From NCBI RefSeq assembly GCF_009720385.1, contig NZ_WARX01000025.1:62001-126000 (forward strand): a stretch of DNA of 64,000 nt. Direction: 5' to 3'. The notes beneath the pieces are model-generated. The model worked only from the letters and a program-made list of their open reading frames with translations, was not told where the DNA came from and ran no database searches. A program made the position numbers and the translations under genes. This DNA comes from Catellatospora vulcania (GTDB lineage: Bacteria; Actinomycetota; Actinomycetes; Mycobacteriales; Micromonosporaceae). Positions 16,516 through 25,259 of the stretch are shown in pieces (position 1 is the stretch's first letter; every line of letters starts with the position of its first letter).

Positions 16516-17489
16516 TGGCAAGACTGTCCTACCTCAAGGCCCTGCAGCGGGCACTGGCCGACGAGATGGCCCGCGACGCTGACGTCTGCGTGCTAGGCGA
16601 GGACATCGGCGTCGGTGTCAACAACGTCACCACCGGCCTGCTGGCCAAGCACGGCCCCGGGCGCGTCATCGACACCCCGCTGTCCGAACAGGCCTTCACC
16701 AGCTTCGCGACCGGTGCCGCGCTGGCCGGGCTGCGGCCGGTCATCGAGTTCCAGATCCCGTCGCTGCTGTTCCTGGTCTTCGAGCAGATCGCCAACCAGG
16801 CGCACAAGTTCTCGCTGATGACCGGCGGGCAGGCGAAGGTGCCGGTGACCTACTTCGTGCCGGGTTCGGGCTCCCGCAGCGGCTGGGCGGGCCAGCACTC
16901 CGACCACCCGTACGGGCTGTTCGCGCACGTGGGCGTGAAGACGGTGGTGCCGGCGACGCCGGAGGACGCGTACGGGCTGTTCCTCACCGCGATCCGCGAC
17001 GACGACCCGGTGGTGCTGTTCGCGCCCGCGGGCTCGCTCGGCGTACGCGGCGACGTGGACATGGACGCGCTCGGGCCGGTGCCGCTGGGCGTGGGACGGG
17101 TGCACCGGGAGGGCACGGACGTCACCGTGGTCGCGGTCGGGCACCTGGTGCAGGCGGCGCTGGCGGTCGCCGAGCAGCTCGCCGACCAGATCTCGGTGGA
17201 GGTGTTCGACCCGCGCACGCTGTACCCGTTCGACTGGGCGGGGCTCGCGGCGTCGGTGAACAAGACCGGGCGGCTGGTCGTCGTCGACGACTCGAACCGG
17301 ATGTGCGGCATCGCCGGGGAGATCCTGGCCACCGCCGCCGAGGAGATGCGGCTGACGGTCCCGCCGAAGCGGGTCACCCGGCCCGACGGGGCGGTGCTGC
17401 CGTTCGCGAGCGAACTCGACCTCGCCGTCCAGCCCCAGCAGGACCAGCTGCTCACCGCCGTGCAAGAGGTCTACAAGGCCAGCCGCTGA
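16515..17489 (+). CDS. TPP-dependent 2-oxoacid dehydrogenase E1 beta subunit
   Basis: This 324-residue protein is the beta partner of the preceding gene. It starts MARLSYLKALQRALADEM and has GEDIGVGVNNVT, the conserved TPLSEQAFTSFATGAALAG and RSGWAGQHSDHPY, and the C-terminal transketolase domain with FDPRTLYPFDW. The start ATG overlaps the alpha stop (TGATG), typical of subunits made in equal amounts. Together they form the thiamine-dependent E1. The pair closes the cluster, followed 6 nt later by a strong hairpin. Confidence 0.92.
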   Translation: MARLSYLKALQRALADEMARDADVCVLGEDIGVGVNNVTTGLLAKHGPGRVIDTPLSEQAFTSFATGAALAGLRPVIEFQIPSLLFLVFEQIANQAHKFSLMTGGQAKVPVTYFVPGSGSRSGWAGQHSDHPYGLFAHVGVKTVVPATPEDAYGLFLTAIRDDDPVVLFAPAGSLGVRGDVDMDALGPVPLGVGRVHREGTDVTVVAVGHLVQAALAVAEQLADQISVEVFDPRTLYPFDWAGLAASVNKTGRLVVVDDSNRMCGIAGEILATAAEEMRLTVPPKRVTRPDGAVLPFASELDLAVQPQQDQLLTAVQEVYKASR

Positions 17490-17495
17490 ACAGAC

Positions 17496-17528
17496 GGCAG
17501 CCGCCGGGCGGGGAACCCGGCGGCTGCC
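17496..17528. terminator. GC-rich hairpin between convergent genes
   Basis: Thirteen-bp perfect arms at 17496-17508 and 17516-17528 surround a 7-nt loop, followed by TT. It lies between the E1-beta stop and the stop of the minus-strand protease and can serve both. Confidence 0.75.
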
Positions 17529-17546
17529 TTACCTGAGGAGGAGGCC

Positions 17547-18608
17547 TCAGTAGACGCTCACGCCGTAGACGCTGAGCGGCTCGGTGACCGGCTGGAAGTA
17601 GGTCGTGCCGCCGGAGCTGCAGTTGCCGCTGCCGCCTGAGGTCAGGCCGAGCGCGACGGTGCCGGCGAACAGCGAGCCGCCGCTGTCGCCGCCCTCGGCG
17701 CACACGTTGGTCCGGATCAGGCCGGTGACGGTGCCCTGCGGGTAGTTGACGGTCGCGCCGGTGCCGAGCACGCGGCCGCTGCGCAGGCCGGTGGTGCTGC
17801 CGCTGCGGTACACGGTCTGGTTGACGGTGGCGTTGCCGGCGCTGACGATGTCCTGGTAGCTGCCGTTGTAGAGGTAGACGTTGCCGGGGTGGGCGATCGT
17901 GCTGTCGTAGCGCACGATGCCGTAGTCGTTACCCGGGAAGCTGGTGCCGGTGCGCGTACCGATGAAGTTGCCGCCGCCGGACGAGGCGTACCAGCTGGAC
18001 GAGATGTTGGTGCAGTGCCCGGCGGTGAGGAAGAAGTAGACACCCGCGGAGTTGCGCACGTTGAAGCCGAGCGAGCAGCGCGAGTTGCCGCCGTAGATGG
18101 CCTGCCCGCCGGAGATGGTCGGGCTGAGCGTGCCGGCCGTGATCTCCACTCGCACGGTGTCGCCGAGGCGGTCGGTGACGGCCTTAAGCTTGGCCAGCTT
18201 CGACCCGGTGACGGTGCTGTCGGCGGTGACGACGACCTGGTTGCTGATCGGGTCGACGTACCAGGAGGTGCCGGAGATGCGGGCGAGCCGGTCGAGTTCC
18301 GCGGTGGCGCCCTTGAGCTGCGCGCCGCTGCGGGTGACGAGGCGGGCGACGCCGCCTGCGGCGCGGACCCGGTCGGCGGAGGCGCCGTCGGTGACGGTGA
18401 CGACCGTCTTGCCGGCGTTGTCCAGGTATACGCCGGCCGAGTCGATCTCGGCCGCGAGAGCGGTTGCCGCGTCGGGAGAGAGCGTGGGCGCGGTGCCGCC
18501 GACGGGGGCGGCCTGGGCCGTCGCCGGAATCAGCAGACCGGCGGCGAGCAGGGTGGCGGCTGCCGCGCGGACGGCGATGCGCCGGACGGGGGATGTGATG
18601 TGGAGCAA
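17547..18608 (-). CDS. Secreted S1 family serine protease (streptogrisin/alpha-lytic type)
   Basis: The 353-residue preproenzyme starts at a TTG with a strong GAGGAGG upstream. A signal peptide (Arg-rich start, then [18 protein letters not shown]) is followed by a pro-region of about 125 residues and the mature chymotrypsin-fold domain. The triad is His in FLTAGHCTN, Asp in GNDYGIV and Ser in [10 protein letters not shown]. The Cys pattern fits disulfides of the family. Enzymes of this kind are folded with the pro-region outside the cell and then cleaved. It is convergent with the biosynthetic cluster and probably unrelated to it; a possible palindromic operator lies upstream near 18702. Confidence 0.92.
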   Translation of the reverse strand: MLHITSPVRRIAVRAAAATLLAAGLLIPATAQAAPVGGTAPTLSPDAATALAAEIDSAGVYLDNAGKTVVTVTDGASADRVRAAGGVARLVTRSGAQLKGATAELDRLARISGTSWYVDPISNQVVVTADSTVTGSKLAKLKAVTDRLGDTVRVEITAGTLSPTISGGQAIYGGNSRCSLGFNVRNSAGVYFFLTAGHCTNISSSWYASSGGGNFIGTRTGTSFPGNDYGIVRYDSTIAHPGNVYLYNGSYQDIVSAGNATVNQTVYRSGSTTGLRSGRVLGTGATVNYPQGTVTGLIRTNVCAEGGDSGGSLFAGTVALGLTSGGSGNCSSGGTTYFQPVTEPLSVYGVSVY

Positions 18609-18840
18609 GGTTCCTCCTCGGGGTTGTGGCATGTGGTGACATGCCGGAGGTGACCGGGTTGCCCGGTTGGGGCGCTCGGTCGTGGAACACGATGCCAAAC
18701 GTTGCAAGAATCTTCAATATTTAGGTTGCTAAATGTGTGTGCCAATTCCGTTCGGCATGCAACCTCGACGGCACCGGGAACGTCCCGCCGCGCAGGCCGC
18801 ACCGGATGATCGGACACCGCGCCGGAGTAAGATCGATTTC

Positions 18841-19329
18841 ATGGCCACGGCACTCGTACTGATCGACCTGATGCCCCGCATCGTGGCGCTGCCCGTGGAG
18901 CCGCACTCCGGCGACGACGTGCTGCGGCGGTGCATCCAGCTGGCGACCGCGTTCCGGGCCGCGGACCGGCCGGTGGTGCTGGTGCGCGTCGACCGGCCGA
19001 ACGTGCCCACCCAGCCGCCCGGCAGCGACCTGGTCGAGGGCCTGGCACGGCCGGACGACGTGCTCGTGGTCAAGCGGACCATCGGCGCGTTCCAGGGCAC
19101 CGACCTGCACGATCAGCTCCAGCGCCGGGGCGTGACCACGCTCGTGCTCGCGGGTCTGGTCACCACCATGGGCGTGGAGTCCACCGCGCGCGCCGCCGCC
19201 GACCTCGGCTACGACCTGGAATTCGTCGAGGACGCCATGTCCGGCCTGGCCACCGACGAGCACGAGATGGCGGTACGCCGGACCTTCCCCCGCTTCGGCC
19301 GCGTCCGCACCACCGCCGACTACCTCTGA
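18841..19329 (+). CDS. Isochorismatase-fold (cysteine hydrolase-like) protein without the Cys
   Basis: This 162-residue protein has the fold markers ALVLIDLMPRI (Asp), VVKRTIGAFQGTDL (Lys) and LAGLVTTMGVESTARAA. In nicotinamidase-type cysteine hydrolases a Cys sits in the last motif; here Gly replaces it, as in true isochorismatases. It may therefore hydrolyse a vinyl ether, or bind without hydrolysis. The ATG at 18841 is chosen because the conserved domain starts right there; upstream in-frame codons give no similarity. It is divergent from the protease and ends 13 nt before the convergent SGNH gene. Confidence 0.83.
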   Translation: MATALVLIDLMPRIVALPVEPHSGDDVLRRCIQLATAFRAADRPVVLVRVDRPNVPTQPPGSDLVEGLARPDDVLVVKRTIGAFQGTDLHDQLQRRGVTTLVLAGLVTTMGVESTARAAADLGYDLEFVEDAMSGLATDEHEMAVRRTFPRFGRVRTTADYL

Positions 19330-19342
19330 CACCCGCCGGGCG

Positions 19343-20038
19343 TCAGGCGGCTGAGCGGCCCAGGTGCAGGCCGAGGCGGCGTACGGTCAGCGCCGCGCAG
19401 ATGCTGTGGCTGCGCAGGTTGCCGTGCACGCCGTCCTCGCTGTAGCTGGCCGGGTCCCGCTCGGCGGGGTGGCCGGTGCAGTTGACGTGGATCGCGCCGA
19501 GCCGGGCCGCCAGCGCGGCGGTGCGCGCCGACAGCATCCGCATCCGGTCCCCCACCTGCTGCTTCACCGGCTCCGGAAACGACGGGGCGTAGGACACGTC
19601 GAACATGCCGACCGTGATGACCTCCGCGCCCGCCGCCCGCAGCGCCGTGATCATCGCGGTCAGTTCCTCGTCCACCGCGTCCGGCTGGTACGAGCGCCGC
19701 AGCGCGTCGTTGCCGCCCGCCGACACCAGCGCCAGATCCGGTGCGAAACGCAGCGCGCGGTCCAGCTGCTGCTCGCGGATCTCCGCGGCACGCAGTTCCC
19801 GCACCCCCAGATTCAGGTACCGCAGGTCGGGCTGCTGCTCGGCCAGCTCGCTGCTGATGCGGTCGCACCAGGCCTGCTCGACATACCCGGGCACCGGATC
19901 GCCGACGCCCGACGCGACGCTGTCGCCCAGCACCACGAAACGCCGCCACGGGTGCCCGGCCAGCAGCGCCGCCGCCTCGCCGGGGCGCAGGCAGTAGGGG
20001 TCGGCCGCCTCCAGGGTGGCGGCGTACCCGTCAGCCAT
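19343..20038 (-). CDS. SGNH/GDSL-family hydrolase, cytoplasmic
   Basis: The 231-residue product has block I VVLGDSVASGVGD (Ser), an Asn in SAGGNDALRR (block III) and the acid-base pair in SEDGVHGN. It has no signal peptide. Members are esterases, lipases or deacetylases. It overlaps the end of the preceding MFS gene by 8 nt, so ligase, transporter and hydrolase form one minus-strand operon (23629 down to 19343). A role in trimming an acyl group of the exported compound is possible (inference). Confidence 0.85.
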   Translation of the reverse strand: MADGYAATLEAADPYCLRPGEAAALLAGHPWRRFVVLGDSVASGVGDPVPGYVEQAWCDRISSELAEQQPDLRYLNLGVRELRAAEIREQQLDRALRFAPDLALVSAGGNDALRRSYQPDAVDEELTAMITALRAAGAEVITVGMFDVSYAPSFPEPVKQQVGDRMRMLSARTAALAARLGAIHVNCTGHPAERDPASYSEDGVHGNLRSHSICAALTVRRLGLHLGRSAA

Positions 20039-22055
20039 GGCTGGGCGCCTTGCTGTTCGGGTTCTGCTGCACCGGCAGCCGGACCTCGCTCAGCTCGGCC
20101 ATCTCCGACAGCCCGGCCAGCTTCGCCTCCAGCTCGGCCAGCTCGCTGCGCATCCGCTCGGCCTGCCGGGTGGCCTCGGTCTGGTCGACGGTGAGCGCCT
20201 CCTCGACGCTGCGGCGTACCCCCGGCACGTCCAGCAGGGCCAGCATGTTCAGCGCCTCGGCGCTCTTCACCAGGTGCCGCGAGCCCAGCAGGGCGCGGCC
20301 CTTGCGCACCTCGACCAGCCACTGGCCGTTGGCGTAGGCCAGTGTCACCGACAGGCGGGCGGGCAGCCGGGCCGCACCGGTGAGCACGGCCGGCGCACCG
20401 GCGCTCAGCTGCCGCCAGGTGCGGTACGCGAACACCGGCGCGAGCAGCGCCACCAGGTACGCCCCGGCCGCGGCGGCCAGCGCCCAGCGCAGCTCCAGCC
20501 GGGGCAGGGCCCAGGCTGCGGCGGCCGTGCCGAGCGGCACGCCCAGGTAGGCGATCCCGGACGCGAACCCGCCGACACGGCTGCGCACCGGCACCGGAAC
20601 CCGCTGCGACAGCAGCATGCCCAGCGGCGGCGTCACCGACGACAGGGTCGCCCCGCACACGGCGGCGACCACGGCGACCATCAGCTGCACCGGCGGCAGC
20701 CCGCCGGCGACCGCGGCAGCCCCGCCACCGGCGAGGAAGGCCAGCGCCAGCAGCAGGTGACGCGACGGCGCACGGGTCAGCCCGGTCAGCACGACCGACC
20801 CGGTGACGGCGCCGAGCACGAACGCCCCGCCGACCAGGCCGAGCAGGTCCGGCTCGCCCAGCACGTGTGCCATCCAGGCGGCCACCAGCAGCACCGCACC
20901 GGCCTGCGCCAGCAGGTTCGTCACGAACAGCACGGCCGCGAGGCGGCGCACCAGCCCGTCGGCCCGCAGCTCGGCCATGGCACTGCGCCGCAGGTCCCGA
21001 GCCTGGGTACGGGCGATCGGCAGCGCCTGGCGACCGTCACCGGCCGGGCGCGGTTCCTCGGCGGCGTGCCGCCCGCGCGCGGCCGGGCCGTCGCCGGCGG
21101 GGTCGGCGGTGGTGGCTGCCGGAGCGTCGTCGGCCTGGGCGGCAGCGGGGTCCGCCGGAGCGTCGTCGCCCCGCGGCGGTGCCGCAACCCGGCCGTTGAG
21201 CTGCGGATCGCCCGCAGCGCGGTTGGCCGCGGCAACACGGCTCCCGGACGCTGGATCGCCCGCGGCCTCGGATGCGGCGTGGTCCCGGTCGGCTGTCCGC
21301 GCGTCGTCATCGGATCGGGTCGAGCCGGCGGCCTGCGTGCCACCCGCTCCCGGGCCGGATTCGGCGGGCAGCACCTCGCCGCTGAGCACTTCGGACGGTG
21401 GTTTCGCCGCGTCGGGCCGTGGCGCGACGGTGACCGCCTGCACCAGCATCGCCGCGCCGAGCAGGCACAGCACCGCGTCGAGCCACAGCACCCCGGCCGG
21501 GCCGAGCCGTACGGCCAGCACCCCCGCGGCCGCCCCGCCGGCGAGCACCACGATCACGTGCAGCGCGCGGACCACCCCGGACCGCGGCGGCCGGGCTCCG
21601 TCGTCACCACCGTCGCGGCGCACCGCGTCGCGGGCCCGGTCGCCGATCGCGCGCAGCGCGCCGGCCAGCGCGGCCAGCACCCCCAGCCCGGCCGCGCCGA
21701 GCAGGCCCGGGGTGGCCGCCAGGGCCGAGTCGGGCAGCGCGAAGTACGCGATCCCCGCCAGCGCCGGCGCGCTGAGCAGGTCGGCCGACACCGCCAGGCG
21801 CACCGGGCGCAGCCGGTCGGCCAGCGCCACGCCCAGCGGCCCGGTCAGCACGTACGCCAGCACCTGGGCCGCCGACACCAGCCCGACCGCGCGCCAGCCG
21901 GCGTCCGCGGCCAGCATCAGCCACGGCACGACCAGCAGCGACATCCGGGTGGCCAGGGTCGACACCGCCGCGGCGGCCAGCACCGGCAGCGCCGCGGCCT
22001 GCTCGGCCTGTTCCGGCGCCGGGTCACCGACCGCGGGTGCGGCGTGGATCGTCAT
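20031..22055 (-). CDS. MFS transporter with long low-complexity central loop
   Basis: This 674-residue membrane protein has six hydrophobic segments, then a hydrophilic Ala/Asp/Pro-rich loop of about 135 residues (roughly 214-348), then six more segments. Its C-terminal tail resembles that of the transporter at 2681, including an ANGQWLVEVRKG-like patch and a terminal coiled coil. It is thus a paralogue of the cluster exporter with an enlarged loop. GGAGGGC precedes the ATG, which overlaps the stop of the ligase gene (TGATG). Substrate unknown; co-expression with a ligase suggests export of an acyl-derived metabolite. Confidence 0.83.
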   Translation of the reverse strand: MTIHAAPAVGDPAPEQAEQAAALPVLAAAAVSTLATRMSLLVVPWLMLAADAGWRAVGLVSAAQVLAYVLTGPLGVALADRLRPVRLAVSADLLSAPALAGIAYFALPDSALAATPGLLGAAGLGVLAALAGALRAIGDRARDAVRRDGGDDGARPPRSGVVRALHVIVVLAGGAAAGVLAVRLGPAGVLWLDAVLCLLGAAMLVQAVTVAPRPDAAKPPSEVLSGEVLPAESGPGAGGTQAAGSTRSDDDARTADRDHAASEAAGDPASGSRVAAANRAAGDPQLNGRVAAPPRGDDAPADPAAAQADDAPAATTADPAGDGPAARGRHAAEEPRPAGDGRQALPIARTQARDLRRSAMAELRADGLVRRLAAVLFVTNLLAQAGAVLLVAAWMAHVLGEPDLLGLVGGAFVLGAVTGSVVLTGLTRAPSRHLLLALAFLAGGGAAAVAGGLPPVQLMVAVVAAVCGATLSSVTPPLGMLLSQRVPVPVRSRVGGFASGIAYLGVPLGTAAAAWALPRLELRWALAAAAGAYLVALLAPVFAYRTWRQLSAGAPAVLTGAARLPARLSVTLAYANGQWLVEVRKGRALLGSRHLVKSAEALNMLALLDVPGVRRSVEEALTVDQTEATRQAERMRSELAELEAKLAGLSEMAELSEVRLPVQQNPNSKAPSHG

Positions 22056-23629
22056 CACTGCCCTCCAGGACCGGTGCGGGCGGCGTACCGGTCCCGCAGC
22101 GCCTTCTTGTCGACCTTGCCGGATTCGGTCAGCGGGAACTCGTCGATGAACTCGACCTGCTGCGGCGCCCACATGGCGTTGAGCTCGGCGGTGGCGAGCT
22201 GGATCAGCTCAGCCGCGGTGACCGTGCCGTCGGGCGTGCGCACGACGTACGCGTACACCGACTCGCCCTCCAGCTCGTGCGGGACGCCGATGACCGTCGC
22301 GGCCTGCACCTCGGGATGGGCGGCCAGCGCGTCCTCGACCGGGCGGCAGAACACGTTGGTGCTGCTCAACCCAGTCACGATCATGTCCTTGACCCGGTCC
22401 AGCAGGTACAGGTAGCCGTCGGCGTCCAGCCGGCCCACGTCGCCGGTGCGCAGCCACCCGTCGACCAGCGTCTGCGCGGTCAGCTCGGGCATGCCCCAGT
22501 AGCCGCGCATCATCAGCGAACCGGTGATCCACACCTCGCCGACCTCGCCGGGCGGCAGCACCTGCCCGTCGGAGTCGCGGACCTGCACCCGCACGTCGCC
22601 GTACGGGATGCCGCACGAGGACAGCCGCTCGGGGTGCGCCGGGTCGTGGTCCAGCTCGGGCAGCGCCGAGATGAACGGGGATTCGCTCATGCCGTACACG
22701 ATGCGCAGCACCGGGCCGAAGCGCTCGATGGCCTGGGTGAGCCGGGCCGGGGACGCCGCCGCACCGGACACGGTCAGCGTGTGCAGGCTGCTGAAGTCGG
22801 CCCCGGCCGACTTCGGGTCGTCGAGCAGCACGTACAGCAGCGGCGGGGCGAGCAGGGTGCTGTTGATGCGCTCGCGTTCGATCGTGTCGTAGAACAGCGG
22901 GTAGTCCAGGCCGTCGTGCAGGAACGCGGTGCCGCCGGTGAACAGCGTCATGAACACCGCGGTCTGCGCGCTGACGTGCCAGGTGCCCGCGATCAGCAGG
23001 TGCCGCAGGGCGGGCTGGCCGCTGGTCAGGTAGTACTCCGACAGGGCGTGCAGCGCGGCGAAGAAGCCGTGGCCGTGGTGCACCAGCTTCGGCGAGCCGG
23101 TGGTGCCGCCGGTCTGGAACAGCGACGACGGCTCCTGCGTGACGGCGGCCGGGTCGAACGGCAGCGTGGTCGCGGGCGGACCGGCGGTGAGGTCCGGCCC
23201 CGCGCCGCCCGGCCCGAAGCAGAACACCGGCCGCGGCGCGGCGCCCGCGGCCAGCTCCGCGCCCAGCTCGGGCAGCTTGTGGGCGTCGTAGACGAAGTAG
23301 TCGACATCGGCGAGGTCGAGGAAGCCGCGCCGGAACCGGGGCGGGGCGTTGTTGGCGATCCAGGCGGTGCGGCAGCCCATCAGCCCGGCCGCGAGCTGGA
23401 GGAAGATCGACTCGGCGGGGTTGCGGGCGAGCACACCCAGCGCCTGTCCCGGGCGGACGCCGTGCGCCCACAGCGCCCCCGCCATCGCGATCACCTCGGC
23501 GTGCACCTCGGTGTAGGAGTAGCGCCGCCCGTCCACCGCGACGAGCGCCTCGGCGTCGCCATAACCGGCGAAGAGTGTCAATGCCTTGGCGGCGTAGTTG
23601 TCTGCCGGAACATATGTCCGATCGCCCAC
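22055..23629 (-). CDS. ANL-superfamily acyl-CoA/ACP ligase
   Basis: The 524-residue enzyme has LFQTGGTTGSPKLVHHGHGF (ATP loop, about residue 177), IVYGMSESPF, WLRTGDVGRLDADGYL near the hinge and TESGKVDKKAL with the catalytic Lys. It is strikingly similar in order and motif wording to the ligase at 35781 (for example NAPP, FQTGGTTG and VKDMIVTG/LKDMIVTG), so the two are close paralogues. GTG at 23629 is the start; GGGGTGA lies upstream. First gene of the operon with the MFS and SGNH genes. Acid substrate unknown. Confidence 0.88.
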   Translation of the reverse strand: MGDRTYVPADNYAAKALTLFAGYGDAEALVAVDGRRYSYTEVHAEVIAMAGALWAHGVRPGQALGVLARNPAESIFLQLAAGLMGCRTAWIANNAPPRFRRGFLDLADVDYFVYDAHKLPELGAELAAGAAPRPVFCFGPGGAGPDLTAGPPATTLPFDPAAVTQEPSSLFQTGGTTGSPKLVHHGHGFFAALHALSEYYLTSGQPALRHLLIAGTWHVSAQTAVFMTLFTGGTAFLHDGLDYPLFYDTIERERINSTLLAPPLLYVLLDDPKSAGADFSSLHTLTVSGAAASPARLTQAIERFGPVLRIVYGMSESPFISALPELDHDPAHPERLSSCGIPYGDVRVQVRDSDGQVLPPGEVGEVWITGSLMMRGYWGMPELTAQTLVDGWLRTGDVGRLDADGYLYLLDRVKDMIVTGLSSTNVFCRPVEDALAAHPEVQAATVIGVPHELEGESVYAYVVRTPDGTVTAAELIQLATAELNAMWAPQQVEFIDEFPLTESGKVDKKALRDRYAARTGPGGQ

Positions 23630-23962
23630 GGTCGAGTCACCCCAGTTTGGTCAGAAGGCAGCGGATTCGCTGGTGGCAGGCATGTTCCGGGTGTGTGGAA
23701 GCGGCCTACGCGGGGACGATACCGCCGCCGGGATGAATCAGCCACCACCTAGGGTCGTCGATTCGTACACTCATCATTTTCCAATCGGGACATTTGCGTA
23801 TGCAGACGTATTGAGCGGACGGTCCATCGATTCCGATGGTGCCAAGGGCGCTCCGATCGGCTTAGACTGCCGACCTGACACCACGGATCCCGCCGGCGAT
23901 GCCCAGGATCCGGTGATCGATGGTCGGCACCGCCCCCTCAGCGACCGAGGAGCCTCTCCCCG
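23630..23962. other. 333-nt divergent intergenic region
   Basis: It separates the minus-strand ligase operon from the plus-strand secreted hydrolase. An AT-rich stretch (about 23755-23815) could hold promoter elements. A candidate plus-strand promoter is TGCCAA at 23840-23845 and TAGACT at 23863-23868, 17 nt apart. No gene or stable hairpin is evident. Confidence 0.4.
23840..23868 (+). promoter_or_regulatory. Candidate promoter of the secreted GDSL hydrolase and P450
   Basis: TGCCAA and TAGACT are spaced by 17 nt and lie 95 nt before the start at 23963. The -35 match is weak and the call rests mainly on position. Confidence 0.3.
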
Positions 23963-25258
23963 ATGAACAGCCCCCGGCAACGGCAATTCCTGATGGCCCT
24001 GGTCACGCTGGTGACCGTGGGCTCGACCCTGCTGGTCGCCACCGCGAACAGCCAGGCCGTCGCCCCCGAGCCGGAGGCCTGGGTCGGCTCCTGGTCGGCG
24101 GCGCTGACCCCGGCCGGCGCGGGCAAGTCCAAGGACGGCTTCTCCGACCAGACCATCAGGATGTTCGTGCACACCTCGGTCGGCGGCACGCAGGCCCGCA
24201 TCCGGCTGTCCAACCGGTACGGCACCGCCCCGCTCACCATCGGCCGGGCCACTCTCGCCCTGCCGTGGCCCGAGGCCGGTCCCGGCGACCTGAAGCCCGG
24301 CTCGGTGGTCGACGCCACGTTCAACGGCCAGAAGTGGGTCACCATCCCGTCCGGCGGCAGCGCGGTGAGCGACCCGGTGCCGATGGACGTGCCCGCCGCC
24401 CAGGACGTCGCGGTCACCCTGTACGTGCCCGAGCAGAAGCCCGGACCCGCCACCTGGCACATCTACGCCCGCGAGACCGCCTACATCGGCGCGGGCGACC
24501 ACGCGAGCGAGGCCAGCGGCGCGAAGCTCGCCGAGACCCGCAACAACTGGTACTACCTCACCGGCCTCGACGTGCTGAACCGCACCGGGCAGGGCTCGGT
24601 CGTGGTGCTCGGCGACTCCATCACCGACGGTTTGAAGACGACCGTCAACGCCGACCGCCGGTGGACCGACTTCCTCGGCGCGCGGCTGGTCAAGGAGGCG
24701 CCCGAGGGCCGCGCGCCGGGCATCCTCAACGCGGGCCTGTCCGGCAACCGGCTCACCCTCAACGGCGCCGACCTCGGCGTCAACGAACTCGGCATGAACG
24801 GCGCGTCCCGGTTCCACTTCGACGTGCTCGGGCAGACCGGGGTGCGCACCGTCATCCTCGCTCTGGGCATCAACGACGTCTGGCTGAGCCAGGACACCGC
24901 GGACAACATCATCGCGCGGATCCAGCAGATGGCCTCGGTGGCCAGGCAGTCCGGCCTGAAGATCATCGTTTGTACGCTGAGCCCCTGGAACGCCTTCGAG
25001 TCCGCCCCGGGCGTGGTCGCGTACACCCCGATCCTGGACTCGGTGCGGCTGCAGGTGAACTCGTACATCCGCACCAGCACCGACTTCGACGGGATCATCG
25101 ACTTCGACGCCGTGCTGCGCGACCCGGCCAACCCCACCAAGCTGCGCCCCGAGTGGGACAGCGGCGACCACATCCATCCCAACGACGCCGGCAACGAGGC
25201 GATGGCCAAGGCCGTCCCGCTCGACCTGCTCCTCGACGACGACTCCGACGAGGACTGA
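23963..25258 (+). CDS. Secreted SGNH/GDSL hydrolase
   Basis: This 431-residue protein has a signal peptide (MNSPRQRQFLMALVTL onward, cleavage near ANSQAVA). A beta-rich N-terminal domain starting WVGSWSAAL is followed by the SGNH core: VVLGDSITDG (Ser), AGLSGNRL (Gly/Asn), LALGINDVW (Asn) and the C-terminal DHIHPNDAGN (Asp, His). This is the two-part layout common for extracellular actinobacterial esterases. GAGGAG precedes the ATG. It ends 1 nt before the P450 start, so the pair is likely one transcript, although a secreted esterase and a cytosolic P450 need not share a pathway. Confidence 0.9.
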   Translation: MNSPRQRQFLMALVTLVTVGSTLLVATANSQAVAPEPEAWVGSWSAALTPAGAGKSKDGFSDQTIRMFVHTSVGGTQARIRLSNRYGTAPLTIGRATLALPWPEAGPGDLKPGSVVDATFNGQKWVTIPSGGSAVSDPVPMDVPAAQDVAVTLYVPEQKPGPATWHIYARETAYIGAGDHASEASGAKLAETRNNWYYLTGLDVLNRTGQGSVVVLGDSITDGLKTTVNADRRWTDFLGARLVKEAPEGRAPGILNAGLSGNRLTLNGADLGVNELGMNGASRFHFDVLGQTGVRTVILALGINDVWLSQDTADNIIARIQQMASVARQSGLKIIVCTLSPWNAFESAPGVVAYTPILDSVRLQVNSYIRTSTDFDGIIDFDAVLRDPANPTKLRPEWDSGDHIHPNDAGNEAMAKAVPLDLLLDDDSDED

Positions 25259-25259
25259 C

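Noticed and set aside
15529..17489. E1 pair as the housekeeping pyruvate dehydrogenase
   Set aside because: Genes for E2 and E3 are absent and the pair overlaps a methyltransferase of a biosynthetic operon. A specialised role is more likely.
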